A stretch of DNA of 64,000 nucleotides, from assembly GCA_025716815.1 (NCBI GenBank), contig JAIXMN010000006.1, positions 1,488,001-1,552,000 on the forward strand, written 5' to 3'. This document shows positions 1 to 10,569 of this stretch, one piece after another (position 1 is the stretch's first letter; every line of letters starts with the position of its first letter). This DNA is from Dichotomocladium elegans (taxonomy: Eukaryota; Mucoromycota; Mucoromycetes; Mucorales; Lichtheimiaceae). The translations under genes and the position numbers were made by a program. The notes beneath the pieces are model-generated. The model did not search any database. It was given only the letters and a program-made list of their open reading frames with translations, and was not told the DNA's origin.

Positions 1-4
1 CTAG

Positions 5-352
5 TTCGACGACACACCTCTTCCAGCAGCGGATCAACAAGACGATCAGCAGCAGCAACTGGAGCAGCAAGATGGCGGAGTCGCGCCAGAAAGAGATACT
101 ACGATGTCCACACAAAGTAGCCAGTCTGCTAGCATGGGGCAAAAGGCTCACGAAACACTCGAATTGATTCAAGCCAAGACACAGTCTGTCAGTGGTCCAC
201 TCAGTAACTATGGTGTATCTTTCGGTGATCTAGAGGCGACAACAAGAGCAGAAGCTGCGCGTCGATTCTACGACATCTTGCTGCTTACTACAAAGAACAT
301 GGTCAAGGTGAAACAGACCCACGCCTTCGGTGAGATATTGATCCGCTGTTAG
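5..352 (+). CDS. Cohesin kleisin subunit (Rad21/Scc1 or Rec8), C-terminal exon, 5' partial
   Basis: The window opens at the end of an intron: bases 1-4 read ctag and the exon starts at 5. It stays open for 115 codons to a TAG at 350-352. The start is Gln/Asp-rich linker; the last ~40 residues match the kleisin C-terminal winged helix, with a block like TTRAEAARRFYDILLLTTKN followed by VKVKQ and a short hydrophobic end. In Rad21/Scc1/Rec8 this domain docks on the Smc1 head and closes the cohesin ring that holds sister chromatids together. The separase sites and N-terminal Smc3-binding part must lie before the window, so mitotic Rad21 and meiotic Rec8 cannot be told apart here. The family call rests on a short segment but the conserved block is characteristic. 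Confidence 0.8.
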   Translation, partial: FDDTPLPAADQQDDQQQQLEQQDGGVAPERDTTMSTQSSQSASMGQKAHETLELIQAKTQSVSGPLSNYGVSFGDLEATTRAEAARRFYDILLLTTKNMVKVKQTHAFGEILIRC

Positions 353-412
353 CTTTATTGTGTACACATAAAAAGTGATATCGGTTCCAAGAGAAAAGGA
401 AAAGCGAGCTTT

Positions 413-832
413 TTATTGCTTTGTGATATGTACTATGAAAAAAAAATGTATGAGAAAGCATGCTTGAGGCGAAAATAATCTACAGTTACCTTCCGAGTCT
501 TGTTCCATGAAGTCAACATAATCCTTATGTTTAAACGTCGAAACAGAATCAGTAGGAAGCGAGATAATGAGAGCCTTGAGTCCGTAACGAATCACTGAGA
601 GAACTTCTCCGCCGTCTGATTCAACATCGGCCTTGGCTGTTGCGATTTTATCCTCGGTGACGGGTTCCTTCAACACCATAATGTAATCCTTGTATCCCGC
701 TATAATAGACACATTGTATATGATTTATATTCTTGTAATTCATAATCCTAATTTTTCTGGCTTACGTTTCGCTGCATTGGCCAATACGACAAAGAGCAAG
801 GCGATCAGAAGGGTAAAGAATCGAAGTTGCAT
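413..832 (-). CDS. Small secreted peptidase-inhibitor I9-domain protein
   Basis: Exons 832-766, 699-490 and 432-413 join in frame to give 98 residues. Residues 1-20 are a classic signal peptide (MQLRFFTLLIALLFVVLANA). The rest is a single inhibitor I9 fold: GYKDYIMVLKEPVTEDKI, then a helix rich in Ala/Asp, GGEVLSVIRYGLKALIISLP, and a short end MEQDSEVHITKQ. The family includes subtilisin propeptides and stand-alone inhibitors such as yeast Pbi2 and Pleurotus POIA1. This one has no attached protease, so it should inhibit or chaperone a subtilisin-like protease in the secretory pathway or outside the cell; which one is unknown. The last coding exon is only 20 bases. The mature protein starts almost directly at the I9 domain. 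Confidence 0.85.
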
Positions 833-1071
833 TGTGAATAATTTAAAAATGAGGAAGAGAGATAGAGGGGCGAAGTGACGCTAGTAGTTTCTTCTATGTG
901 TTTAAACGCATGACTCCGCCTCGCTCTCCGCAGGTGGCACCCCCAGACATTTGATGTTGAAAAAAAAATCATACGTGGCACGTGGACGCCAAGATGTCTC
1001 TGCAGTTGCGACATTACGCGACAAGGGAAATACAAAGTTGAGCTTGGGGAGTAGTCTATTCTTCTTTCTAG

Positions 1072-1263
1072 GTGCTTGGATAAGGTTTATATTCTTGGGG
1101 AAGGGGAACATCGCATGGCTGGTGATGATGATGGAGACTCAACTGTTGATGTGGATATCCAGCGAAAAAGACCCATTCCTAACCTCCTTGAAGGCCATGA
1201 ACATCTATCTGCTATTGTCAAATGGCTTATTTATGACTATCAGCATGCATCCGTTCTCTGCAT
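1072..1263 (+). CDS. Unrecognised coding-like exon(s), incomplete model
   Basis: A strong acceptor (ttcttctttctag, ending at 1071) precedes a stretch whose codons look truly coding: LDKVYILGEGEHR, an acidic run around DDDGDSTVDVD, then KRPIPNLLEGHEHL and IVKWLIYDYQHAS. A possible first exon carries ATG at 994 (MSLQ) but its donor (gttgcg) is weak, and the 3' end is unclear; a later acceptor near 1303 would add a Lys-rich tail and a stop. I do not recognise the family. It lies between the I9 gene, which is transcribed away from it, and the UBE2J gene downstream on the same strand. It could be an independent small gene. The rest of 1310-1937 shows no supported gene. Confidence 0.35.
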
Positions 1264-1937
1264 GATCTCATGTTCTTGCATTTTCCAACTAGTTCATTTT
1301 TAGGCGGCAGAGAAGAAAAAAAAAAGCCAAGCGATCCTTGTGTGAGAGATGTAGTCCGCTATTTTATTCTCTTTCACTATTAAACATTGAGCACATTTGT
1401 CTTCCCCTCTGGGTATGATAAAGTATAGCTGAGCACTCGGGAGATCCTCGAAGAACATGTTTTCGCTATGCAATCAGTTATCCATTCTTCAAGCATCCTC
1501 CGAAACTGACCAACGTTTTCCAAATAAGGTACTCCTCTCTCAAAACGTCCCCTTAGTTAGCCATGGCCAGCAGATCCTTACTGATTTGGTGGTCCTGTGG
1601 CTATTTAAGCCTCAACTGTTAACGACTTACGATTGATCTATCAATTGCCAATTGTTTGACGTAATGGTGGTGGGTATAAAACAGAGTCTCTTCCTTTTGA
1701 TATGGTTGGCTCTGTTCCCCCCCCCATCATCTCAAGGAAGAAAAGCCGTAGGCGGAGCCATACCAGATGTGCGGGGCACAAGTGGGGCGTTTGTATCACC
1801 CATATCGACCGACACACTTTCTTTTGCCTTTGAACATCTCTCTCCATTATTTATTTTGTGAATTGTATATGCATGGAAATTATGGCCGGCAACTACAATC
1901 TCAAGAATCCTGGTAAATGTGCACCGATTGTGCATTT

Positions 1938-3133
1938 ATGGAGGTAGCTAATCAAAGATCAACAACGTTAGCCGTGAAACGGATTATGCAAGAGGCGAAA
2001 GAGCTTGCAACAGAATGGTGTTACGAGTATGAGGCACATCCACTCGAGGTCCGGTCATTGAATCTATTACAAATGGATCCCAGGCTATTCACCATTATTC
2101 TCGTTGTTGTTTGATTCTTAGGATAACATCTTTGAATGGCATTTCACAGTAAGAGGTCCTGGTGACACGGAATTCGCGGATGGCAGGTAACAGCATCTGT
2201 GTATGCGAGTCTGGATGAGTTGGGTCGAGGGTCTCGGACACACACTCTTGCTCCCCTCCTTTTTTGCATAATTCAATCCTCACGCGACTTGTGCAGGTAC
2301 CATGGCCGTATATTGCTCCCGGCAGAGTACCCTTTCAGACCTCCAGAACTTATCTTTTTGACAGTATGATAAGAAGAAAAAAGGGACGTGAGCTTGGGCA
2401 CGCACTCACCTTTGAGAATTAGCCGAATGGACGTTTCGAGCTCAACACGAAGGTATGCTTGAGTGTTACTGGATATCATCCGGAATATTGGCAGCCTGCT
2501 TGGGGGAGTAAGTTGTGGGAAAAAAAAATCGTTATCGATCATGGTGCTTGTTTGTATTCACACGCACACAATGCAAGTACGTACTGTCATTCTCGCGGTG
2601 ATGGGATTCTTCCCCACCGAAGCGAGAGGAGCAGTAGGTGGTCTGGATTATACCAAAGAAGAACGCAGGGTGTTTGCGAAAAAGTGAGAGTTTTGCATAC
2701 ACAAACACGAATTACTGTGTTGAGCTCACTACGAGATGATAGATCAACCAATTGGACGTGCCATGTGTGTAATGTGCCCAACAATGAATTGCTGCGTGAT
2801 AATGCTCCTCGTAATCAAAAATTAGAGGATGTATCTGCGTTTTCTCTGGCGTATAAGAAGGACGTCGAGAAACGGAAAGAGACCATAGGCCAGATAAAAG
2901 GTGAAGGGTCTAGCAACCATGCATCACAGACATCGTTATCCTCCACACCGTCGCCACAACAACAAGAGCCCGCACCCCAACGCACAGCACCTCCAACTGA
3001 AAGCATATCACAGATACCACGGATGCAGAACAACACACCCAGTGTCCGAGGTTCACCCTTATGGTTGGACGGACTGATTGGGAGTCTAGTGATGCTTATC
3101 ATAGCACTCTTGATACGGCGATATGTATTGTAA
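1938..3133 (+). CDS. UBE2J1: Tail-anchored ER ubiquitin-conjugating enzyme E2 (UBE2J1/Ubc6-type)
   Basis: Six exons (1938-2048, 2122-2186, 2297-2363, 2423-2507, 2578-2683, 2743-3133) close in frame for 274 residues. The UBC fold covers about residues 12-150: LAVKRIMQEAKEL, DNIFEWHFTVRGPGDTEF, YHGRILLPAEYPFRPPELIF, the catalytic cysteine in KVCLSVTGYHPEYWQPAWG, and GLDYTKEERRVFAKK. Two cysteines follow (TCHVCN), as in animal UBE2J1. A Ser/Pro/Gln-rich linker leads to a C-terminal membrane anchor LIGSLVMLIIALLIRRYVL, so the enzyme faces the cytosol on the ER and should serve ER-associated degradation. The start was chosen at 1938 because the N-terminus then has the family's usual length; an in-frame ATG-proximal codon at 1917 would add seven residues. 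It converges on PSF1, with 218 bases between stops. Confidence 0.93.
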
Positions 3134-3351
3134 TCAGAAGCAGAGGGGCTTTTCACAAAAGCTTTTCTTGTTGAGATGAGTATATGCGTGCAATTGATGA
3201 ATGTGTGAGTGTGAGTATGGGGGATCGAGTGGAGACTGACAAAAGCTCATTCTGCCGAGTCATATGTATGATTGGTGAGATGGATAGGGGAGGAGGCGGG
3301 ATGGATATGGTGTATTCATGTATGCGCGAGTAGGCCAGGGAAGTCCTCGGC

Positions 3352-3984
3352 TTATGTTATATGCTTCAGGTATCCTGCGTTGATAAGGGTCTCGACGTCC
3401 GATCGCCGGACAAATTCTTGGTTTCCTTTGATTAAGTTGAGTTCCCCAAACTCGGTATTGATCCGGCCTGCGTCGCGCAATACGCGCACTTCAATGTACA
3501 AGTCAAGCGGAGGATCTAGTCCGACGCCTCCATTGCCGCCGACATCAACATCTAAGAAACTTTGTTTGTATTCATTGACCATCTCTCCGTACTCGTTGAG
3601 AAACTTCTGCTCTGATGCACTCATGCACGCCTTAATTTCGCGTTGACTGGTAGTTCGTCGGCCGACGTCCCATGAGAGTTCCTTGAGCTTTTCCATGCGC
3701 TGCCGGTGGTAGGCAAACAGAACACGTTTGTTGCGCTTGATAGTCAAGTGATGGAGCATGATTTCTGTGAGCTGGCTCGGCAGATTGGGAGGGGTGGATT
3801 GGGCTTCAGGGCTATTGTTACTACGCATGGCGCGAAGTAAGGATTCGGCGCGTGTGTGCAGCTGACGAGTTTCGCGACAAATGGTCTGGACAAGATCATC
3901 ATTGTAAGGGGAAACGAGCAGATCTGCTGTTCGTTTTGCTTCGCGAGCAAGCTTGTCACTTGTCTCACCGAATGTGACAGACAT
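3352..3984 (-). CDS. PSF1: GINS complex subunit PSF1
   Basis: An intronless frame of 210 residues. The N-terminus MSVTFGETSDKLAREAKRT fits the PSF1 A-domain start, followed by NDDLVQTICRETRQL, then LTEIMLHHLTIKRNKRVLFA (the conserved RN(K/R)R stretch), AYHRQRMEKLKELSWDVGRR, and the C-terminal B-domain LYIEVRVLRDAGRINTEFGE ending GYLKHIT. GINS (Sld5, Psf1, Psf2, Psf3) binds Cdc45 and Mcm2-7 to form the CMG replicative helicase in the nucleus; the Psf1 B-domain contacts Cdc45. The frame is open further upstream, but the residues before 3984 are Cys/Arg-rich and unlike the family, so that ATG was used. Its start lies about 700 bases from RNR1, transcribed divergently: two S-phase genes that may share a promoter region (inference). 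Confidence 0.93.
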   Translation of the reverse strand: MSVTFGETSDKLAREAKRTADLLVSPYNDDLVQTICRETRQLHTRAESLLRAMRSNNSPEAQSTPPNLPSQLTEIMLHHLTIKRNKRVLFAYHRQRMEKLKELSWDVGRRTTSQREIKACMSASEQKFLNEYGEMVNEYKQSFLDVDVGGNGGVGLDPPLDLYIEVRVLRDAGRINTEFGELNLIKGNQEFVRRSDVETLINAGYLKHIT

Positions 3985-4686
3985 CGAATGTGCTGATAAG
4001 AATAAAGAATAACGAATTTTTTCTCTCAGTACGCGGCCCTTTTTTTTTCTGGCGCCCTGGATCGGCACAGGAAAAATTACAGCGAGTGTGTCCCATGGGA
4101 GCAGTGTGAGACTTTGCCGTGGACAAACAAATATTGAGTCGACGCAACAAAGCTCGCTTAAATAGGGTCGTTTACATCGAGTTTGGGCCTTGGACATGCA
4201 ACATACCCATCGGCCAAGGAAGAGCCCGTTGACGCAACTGCTCCACTGCATCCATAGGTTACTTCATCCAGCCTTAAATACGTTTCACAACATGCGGTCG
4301 ACACAAGTTCATATTCTTACGACTAGCGCGATGTTCGTCGAGAGGTTTGCTTTTTCTAAAACCATACGAAGGGCGTTCGAACGCCGTGCGTCCTTTTATA
4401 GCTGAAAAAGGAAATGGTTTGTTGTCCGACGTTTTGGAGGAAAAATAAAAAAATAACTTGTGCGCCATTGGAAGTTCAACTTTTCCGGTTGCTTCTCTTT
4501 TCTACTTTTCCTCTTTTTTTTTCTTCCTTGCTGGAGGAAATCCCCACCCCCAACTACTTGAAAACGTAAGCCTCCAGGGAAAGAAGGACTGCTACAGAGA
4601 CGTAAAGGAGAATTCAGCAAAGCTAACTTGCCCTATCGCTCAGTTCAGCCATTATAATCGAACCTCCTGTAAATACTCTTCCTAAC

Positions 4687-7330
4687 ATGTTTGTGTATAA
4701 GCGAGGTACGATTTTACTTGAAATCCTCCAATGATGTTCTCAACTGCCGATACTGATGCTTAAAATTCCTCCTTTCCTAGACGGTAGACGAGAGCGCGTA
4801 GCCTTCGACAAGGTAAAAAATTCACGTCCCTGGCGCGGATATCGGGTCTTGGAAAAAAAAAAGGGCTAACGCGACGCGCGTGCTCACGCGTTGTCATCTC
4901 CGCTAGATTACGGCACGAATTAATAAGCTTTGCTATGGTCTGGATATGAACTATGTGGACCCTGTCGCCATCACACAGAAGGTATCATTCAGACCCGTTC
5001 ACTTTTTTGAAGTAAGATGCTAAGAGTTGGTTAGGTTATCTCGGGTGTCTACCAAGGGGTTACCACCGTCGAGCTGGATAATCTCGCTGCTGAGACTGCT
5101 GCTTACATGACGACCAGCCACCCGGACTATGCTGTCCTTGCTGCCCGCATTGCTGTTTCAAACCTCCACAAGGAGTCCAAGAAGGTCTTCTCCCAGGTCG
5201 TCGAGGACTTGCACAGCTACATTAACCCAAAGACCAATAAGCACGCACCCATGATCTCTGACGAAACCTACAACGTTGTGATGAAGCATGCCGACCGCCT
5301 TAACTCGGCCATCATCTATGACCGTGACTTTAGTTTCAACTACTTCGGATTCAAAACCCTTGAGCGGTCCTATCTACTCAAGATCAACGGGAAGATTGCC
5401 GAGCGTCCTCAGCACTTGCTTATGCGCGTGGCTGTTGGTATACACGGCGAAGACATTGAAGGTGCGATTGAGACATATAACCTGATGTCTGGCAAGTATT
5501 TCACCCACGGAAGCCCGACCCTCTTCAATGCCGGCACACCTCGTCCACAGCTCTCGTCGTGCTTTCTCTTGACGATGAAGGATGATTCTATTGAGGGTAT
5601 TTACGAGACCTTGAAACTCTGTTCGCAGATTTCCAAGACTGCGGGTGGCATTGGTCTCAATATCCACAATATTCGTGCGTCCGGATCGTATATTGCCGGC
5701 ACAAACGGCTACTCCAACGGAATTGTTCCCATGCTGCGTGTGTACAACAACACTGCTCGGTACGTTGACCAGGGCGGTAATAAGCGCCCAGGCGCATTTG
5801 CCATCTATCTCGAACCCTGGCATCCCGATGTGTTTGACTTTTTGGACCTTCGCAAAAACAGCGGCAAGGAGGAGAACCGTGCCCGAGATCTTTTCTACGC
5901 GTTGTGGATCCCTGATTTGTTTATGAAGCGCGTTGAAGAGAATGGTGACTGGAGTTTGTTCTGCCCGAATGAGGCACCCGGTCTCCACGAGGTTTGGGGT
6001 GAAAAGTTTGAAGAATTGTACCATCAGTACGAGCGTGAGGGTCGTGCGCGTAAAACGATTAAGGCTCAAAAATTGTGGTATGCCATCCTGGAGGCTCAGA
6101 CCGAGACAGGAGGTCCATTCATGCTCTACAAGGATGCTTGCAACCGCAAGTCGAACCAACAAAATTTGGGCACCATCAAATGCAGCAATCTGTGCACTGA
6201 GATTGTCGAGTACTCGAGCCCCGAGGAGGTTGCGGTATGCAATCTTGCCAGTATTGCTCTTCCATCCTTTGTGGTCAACCGCGAAACGTACGATTTCAAA
6301 AAGCTCTACGAGGTATGAACTGGTCATGGAATGCGATGAATTCGTGTATTTATTATACGAATAGGTGACGAAAGTGGTGACCCGAAACTTGAACAAGATT
6401 ATCGACATCAACTACTACCCTGTCCCGGAAGCCAAACGTTCCAACTTCCGTCATCGCCCTATTGGATTGGGTGTTCAAGGTCTTGCGGATGCCTTCTTAC
6501 TCATGCGCTATCCCTTTGACTCTCCCCAGGCGAAGCAACTCAACATCCAGATCTTCGAGACGATCTACTACGCTGCGCTCGAGGCGTCCTGCGAGCTTGC
6601 AGAGAAACTGGGTCCGTATGAGACCTACGAGGGATCCCCTGCGTCAAAGGGACAACTCCAATACGACTTATGGGGCGTGACGCCCACCTCACTTTGGGAC
6701 TGGGCCGCGCTCAAGGAAAAGATCGCAAAGCATGGCCTTCGTAACTCGCTTTTGGTTGCACCCATGCCCACGGCATCGACATCTCAGATCTTGGGCTTCA
6801 ACGAATGCTTTGAACCTTACACCTCCAACCTCTACACGCGTCGTGTGCTTGCGGGCGAGTTCCAGATTGTGAACCCATGGCTGCTGAGAGATCTTGTCGA
6901 CCGCGGCCTGTGGAACGACAGTGTGAAGAACATGATCATGTCGGATAACGGCTCGATTCAGCGGGTGCCCAATATACCCGCCGAGCTCAAGAATCTCTAC
7001 AAGACCGTGTGGGAGTTATCCCAGCGTACCATCATTGATATGGCTGCCGACCGGGGCGCCTACATTGACCAGAGTCAGAGCTTGAATATTTTCTTTGGCG
7101 AACCCAACTTTGGAAAGCTCACCTCAATGCACTTTTATGGCTGGAAGAAGGGTCTCAAGACCGGCATGTACTACTTGCGTACGCGTCCTGCCGTTGACGC
7201 CATCAAGTTCACTGTGGATCAGCTGTCGCTGAAGGAGCTCCGTGAGAAGACTGACAAAAAGGAGGAAAATGAAGCTGCGATGGTCTGCTCTCTTGAAAAT
7301 AAGGACGCTTGCATCAGTTGCAGCGGTTAA
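4687..7330 (+). CDS. RNR1: Ribonucleoside-diphosphate reductase large subunit (class Ia)
   Basis: Five exons (4687-4705, 4781-4812, 4907-4981, 5035-6312, 6365-7330) give 789 residues. The first two tiny exons encode the start of the ATP-cone ([30 protein letters not shown]). Diagnostic blocks follow: [36 protein letters not shown] with an active-site cysteine, [35 protein letters not shown], the radical-site region [29 protein letters not shown], and [18 protein letters not shown]. The C-terminus ends ACISCSG, the mobile CxxC that re-reduces the active site. It reduces NDPs to dNDPs with the small subunit, which is not in this window. The linker before the CxxC is much shorter than in budding yeast. 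Identification is secure; splice sites are all canonical GT-AG. Confidence 0.98.
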
Positions 7331-7549
7331 GTCACGATCTGCATCCTTTCCCATCATTCATCACCATCACCTTTCATGGACCCAACATGTTCTAGATATT
7401 TATATATACCTGAAGTATTTGCATTTTTCTCCCATCACAAATCTCTCTTAACTCGCCCATCTTCATTCTATTCAACTGTCCAATGTAAATGATGATGCAA
7501 CGAAATGATTATTATTATTAGTAACGCATGAGCAGTAAATATTGGAGTT

Positions 7550-8778
7550 CTAGGTCATTCTTGATGCAAACCACGCGGCAAAGACGACCAAGATTGTACA
7601 TAGACCTGGTTGTGTGGGATGAGCGTCCCCGGGTTCTTTGTGTTTCTTTGTGTTCAACCTACCGACGAAGAGATATGACCTCAGCCAGGTTGGTTTGCAT
7701 TTCATCCTGTCCAGTGTGAATTTCAGCCGCACCGCCCCGACAGCATCCGGATTAGCCTGGATGCGCGCATGGAGCACATTCATCCGGTTGGATAGCTGAC
7801 TGTACCCGTCCAGTGTTTTCCGTAGCTGGCACTCGATGGTTTCCCGCAGCTGTTCCTGGGATCCGTCGTCCGAGAGAACAAACGACGTGACCGAGTTTCG
7901 CAAGGTGTCCCAATCGGATGCGAGTTTCTCGAACAATTCGCAATAGGACTTCACCTTGGTTTCGTCCTGGCTGATCTGCTGGCCGAGTCTCCGGAGGCAG
8001 TCGTATACATGGCGGCACTCGTTGCGGTAGAATCGGATCAATTGGCTGGAGGACCTTGAAGCCAAAAAAGTGATGAATACGCAGGAAGAAAGGAGCAGAG
8101 AGAGAGAGAAGAAACTTACATTTTATGGAGAGGGGTGTTAGCATCCTCCTCCGCCTCCCTCTCCTCCTCCTCCTCCTCCGCTGCCGCTTCCTTCTCCTCC
8201 TCGTCTGTGACGCGGTCTATGGTGCTGCTACCAGCCCTTTTTTGAAGTTTGACGAGGTTAAGAAAAATCTGGCGCTCCACCGGGCTCCGTGCCTTGAGGA
8301 GTAGGACATTGCGGGGCGATTCGAGAATCAGAGCCGTTCGACTTTCGGGATCGGGGCGTGCGATGCACGGTGCATGGATCCAGCCATGCCTGAGCCGCGA
8401 ATAGGTTTCATGAATGACATCGGCGAGGGTGACGGAGGACGTGCGTTCGCGAGGAAGAGTACCATCATTCTGATCATTGCTATCACTACATTCATTGCTC
8501 TCTTCATGGAGTGAATCGGCCAATGCGAGCGCGTATTTCCATGATTGAAACATGGATTGGACGCGCGATTCGCTGCGCCTGAAGGAGGGCCGTGTTGGGC
8601 CAGGAGGATGCGGCAGAGGTGCATGGTGAAAATAAAGAAATGCACGGCGGGATTGGACTGGAAAGAGGGCAATGGAGGCGTCAAGAACACGGACAAGTAC
8701 GTAGCATCGAAACGCAGGCCACCGAAAGCAAAAAGTGTCGACGATTTCGGCATTGAACTTTTCGTCCCACTTGTCCAT
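7550..8778 (-). CDS. Unrecognised protein with acidic low-complexity segment and C-terminal membrane anchor
   Basis: Exons 8778-8120, 8054-7663 and 7605-7550 join in frame for 368 residues. No family was recognised. The N-terminal third (MDKWDEKFNAEIVDTFCF...) is followed by a stretch with a helix like FQSWKYALALADSLHEES, then LADVIHETYSRLRHGWIHAP and RNVLLLKARSPVERQIFLN, which look folded. About residues 200-218 form a Glu-rich run, followed by a helical region with heptad-like leucines (LIRFYRNECRHVYDCLRRL, SQLSNRMNVLHARIQANPDA). Removing a 57-base in-frame intron (7662-7606) produces a hydrophobic end YLFVGLCTILVVFAAWFASRMT, a good tail anchor; without splicing the tail would be hydrophilic. 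A membrane-bound coiled-coil protein facing the cytosol is the simplest reading. Convergent with RNR1. Confidence 0.7.
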
Positions 8779-8978
8779 TTTGGGAGGGGTGAAATGTTGC
8801 GCAAACAGCACGCAAACGGCAAGTGTCACGTCTACGCACAACTCAAGTCCCTCCCGGCCGCGCACCAACCCCCCCAACCCTCTTCGGGGATTTTCGATAC
8901 ACTACAATTTCATGCGAACCAAAAATAAAATAAAGCACACAGGTTATTTTTTTTCCTGACATGCCCACTCTATTGTTT

Positions 8979-10251
8979 CTATGAAGACTCGGTTTCTGGT
9001 AGGACAACATTCGAGTGCACCTTGACAATATCGTCAAGATTATCCATATCGTCCAAGCACTTTTCTACTTGCTCGAGGGTATCGGGGTCGGTGATTTCCA
9101 TGACGCTCTGAGGGATGTAGGCGGCCTCCATCAGCTGCACTTCGAACTTTTGATCCGCCAGCGCACGGCCCACCGCACCCAATTGAGCAAAGTCGCAAGT
9201 GACCTCCAGGAGCAACCCATGTTAAAAAGAGCTCTCTTTCTCTCAGTCCCCGCCCCCTATTTTTTTTTTTTTTACCTCGACAACACCGTCGCTTTCTTCA
9301 ATATCCTCCGCGCCGGATTCAATAGCTGCGTCCATCATCTCCTCAAGCGATTTACCAGACTCGCCCGACGCGAACACGACCTTTCCCTTCTTATCAAATA
9401 GCCAACCTACGGAAGATACGGACCCGCTTCGCGTTTTGTCATGTGTCAAGGTTCATGTCTGTATTTGTGTTTGGGCAAGTTACCGTATTGCTTACCCTAC
9501 TCGATTCAGCACCTCCTTAACTTCCTTCACTGTTCTTGACCGCTTGTCCGTAACTGCCTCGCTGCCAAAGGGGTGGGAGCGAGTTTAATCACCCTATCCA
9601 ATGCTTCAGTTTTCCCCTCCCACTCTTACATGATCATAGCAATGCCACCAGGGCCATAGCATTCATATACGACATCTTCAACCGCATCTTTTTCTTTGGA
9701 TGTTGCCTTTTTATGAATCAGTGCGCGAGTCGAGATGAGGTGCATATCCTTTCTACCTTCTTCAATGCAGTTTCGATATTATCCTTTGGCATACTTGCTG
9801 CCTTGGCTCGGACCAAAACGGCTGCTAGTTTGGCATTCAATGAGGGGTCCGGACTGCCAGCTGTTGTGGCATTTTTTGAAAGTGTCGGGATAGAGCTCAG
9901 AACATATTGATATATATATATATATACATAGATACACACACAAACACACACACGCAGACACGCACCTCGAGCAGCAGAAACAATCTCCAGCGAGAGCTTG
10001 GAAAATAACCTGCTTTTTTTCGCGTCCTTGGCACCCTTCGTATGCTTCACTTTACTCCATTTGTTGTGGCCCTATATAACGACCTGAATCAGACTCGATA
10101 CTTTGCCGATCGCGAGAAAGAACTCGGATCCTACCGCAAAACGCAATTGTTGGTGGATTACAGGCCCTAATGCCAAAGGTTGCCGAGGGACCATGGGCTT
10201 CTGGAGTGCCATGGAAGGAATCGCAAGTCGTCGCCAGACAGAGGATGCCAT
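8979..10251 (-). CDS. YebC/TACO1-family mitochondrial translational activator
   Basis: Seven exons (10251-10135, 10071-9966, 9860-9757, 9706-9630, 9561-9496, 9426-9276, 9203-8979) give 281 residues. Exon 1 is an Arg-rich, acid-poor mitochondrial targeting sequence ending QQLRFA. The YebC core then starts GHNKWSKVKHTKGAKDAKKS, followed by GSPDPSLNAKL, AASMPKDNIETALKK, YECYGPGGIAMIIEAVTDKR, and VTCDFAQLGAVGRALADQKF, ending with the typical acidic repeat DDMDNLDDIVKVHSN. TACO1 binds the mitochondrial ribosome and promotes synthesis of cytochrome c oxidase subunit I; bacterial YebC proteins act at the ribosome too. One intron carries a (TA)n run near 9908. A possible leader exon and intron lie just upstream (see 10257-10567). 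Confidence 0.93.
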
Positions 10252-10256
10252 TTTAG

Positions 10257-10567
10257 TCAATAGTATTTATTGTTTTTTGTCGTCCCGGAAAAACCTACGC
10301 CTAAAAACCCTTATTGAGAGGAGGGGTTAGTAACAGAAGCCTGAGTTTGAAATTACAGGATAGCAAACTTGGAGTGTAATTCGCAAAGTTCTGCCTGGCC
10401 TTGTTTGTCATGACCGCAGATTTTCTTTGTCCTGATGCGTTACGCGAAGCTATGAGTTCATGGTCACCAACAGGTCGTTTGACGAGAGGTTCCTGTCTGA
10501 AACTTACTGGAATGACGACGGCATCCTCCCAGAGCCACACCGGGGGTGGGGTGGATTTTCTGTTCAA
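10257..10567 (-). other. Spliced exon pair: TACO1 5' leader or end of an unrecognised gene
   Basis: On the minus strand there is a textbook 56-base intron, 10356-10301: donor gtaatt, branch-like ttactaac (10333-10326), acceptor gtttttag. The upstream exon is open from a second acceptor (ttgaacag near 10555) and reads PPPVWLWEDAVVIP...NYTPSLLS; spliced to the next exon it ends VGFSGTTKNNKYY and a TGA at 10259-10257. That stop is only five bases from the TACO1 start codon. So either these are 5' leader exons of TACO1, or a separate upstream gene whose 3' end abuts TACO1. I favour a leader, because two same-strand genes with no spacer would be unusual, but the sequence alone does not decide. Confidence 0.4.
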
Positions 10568-10569
10568 TC

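Noticed and set aside
5374..6411. A 345-codon open frame on the minus strand across the RNR1 gene
   Set aside because: It is the antisense shadow of a strongly conserved enzyme whose own exons explain the codon pattern.
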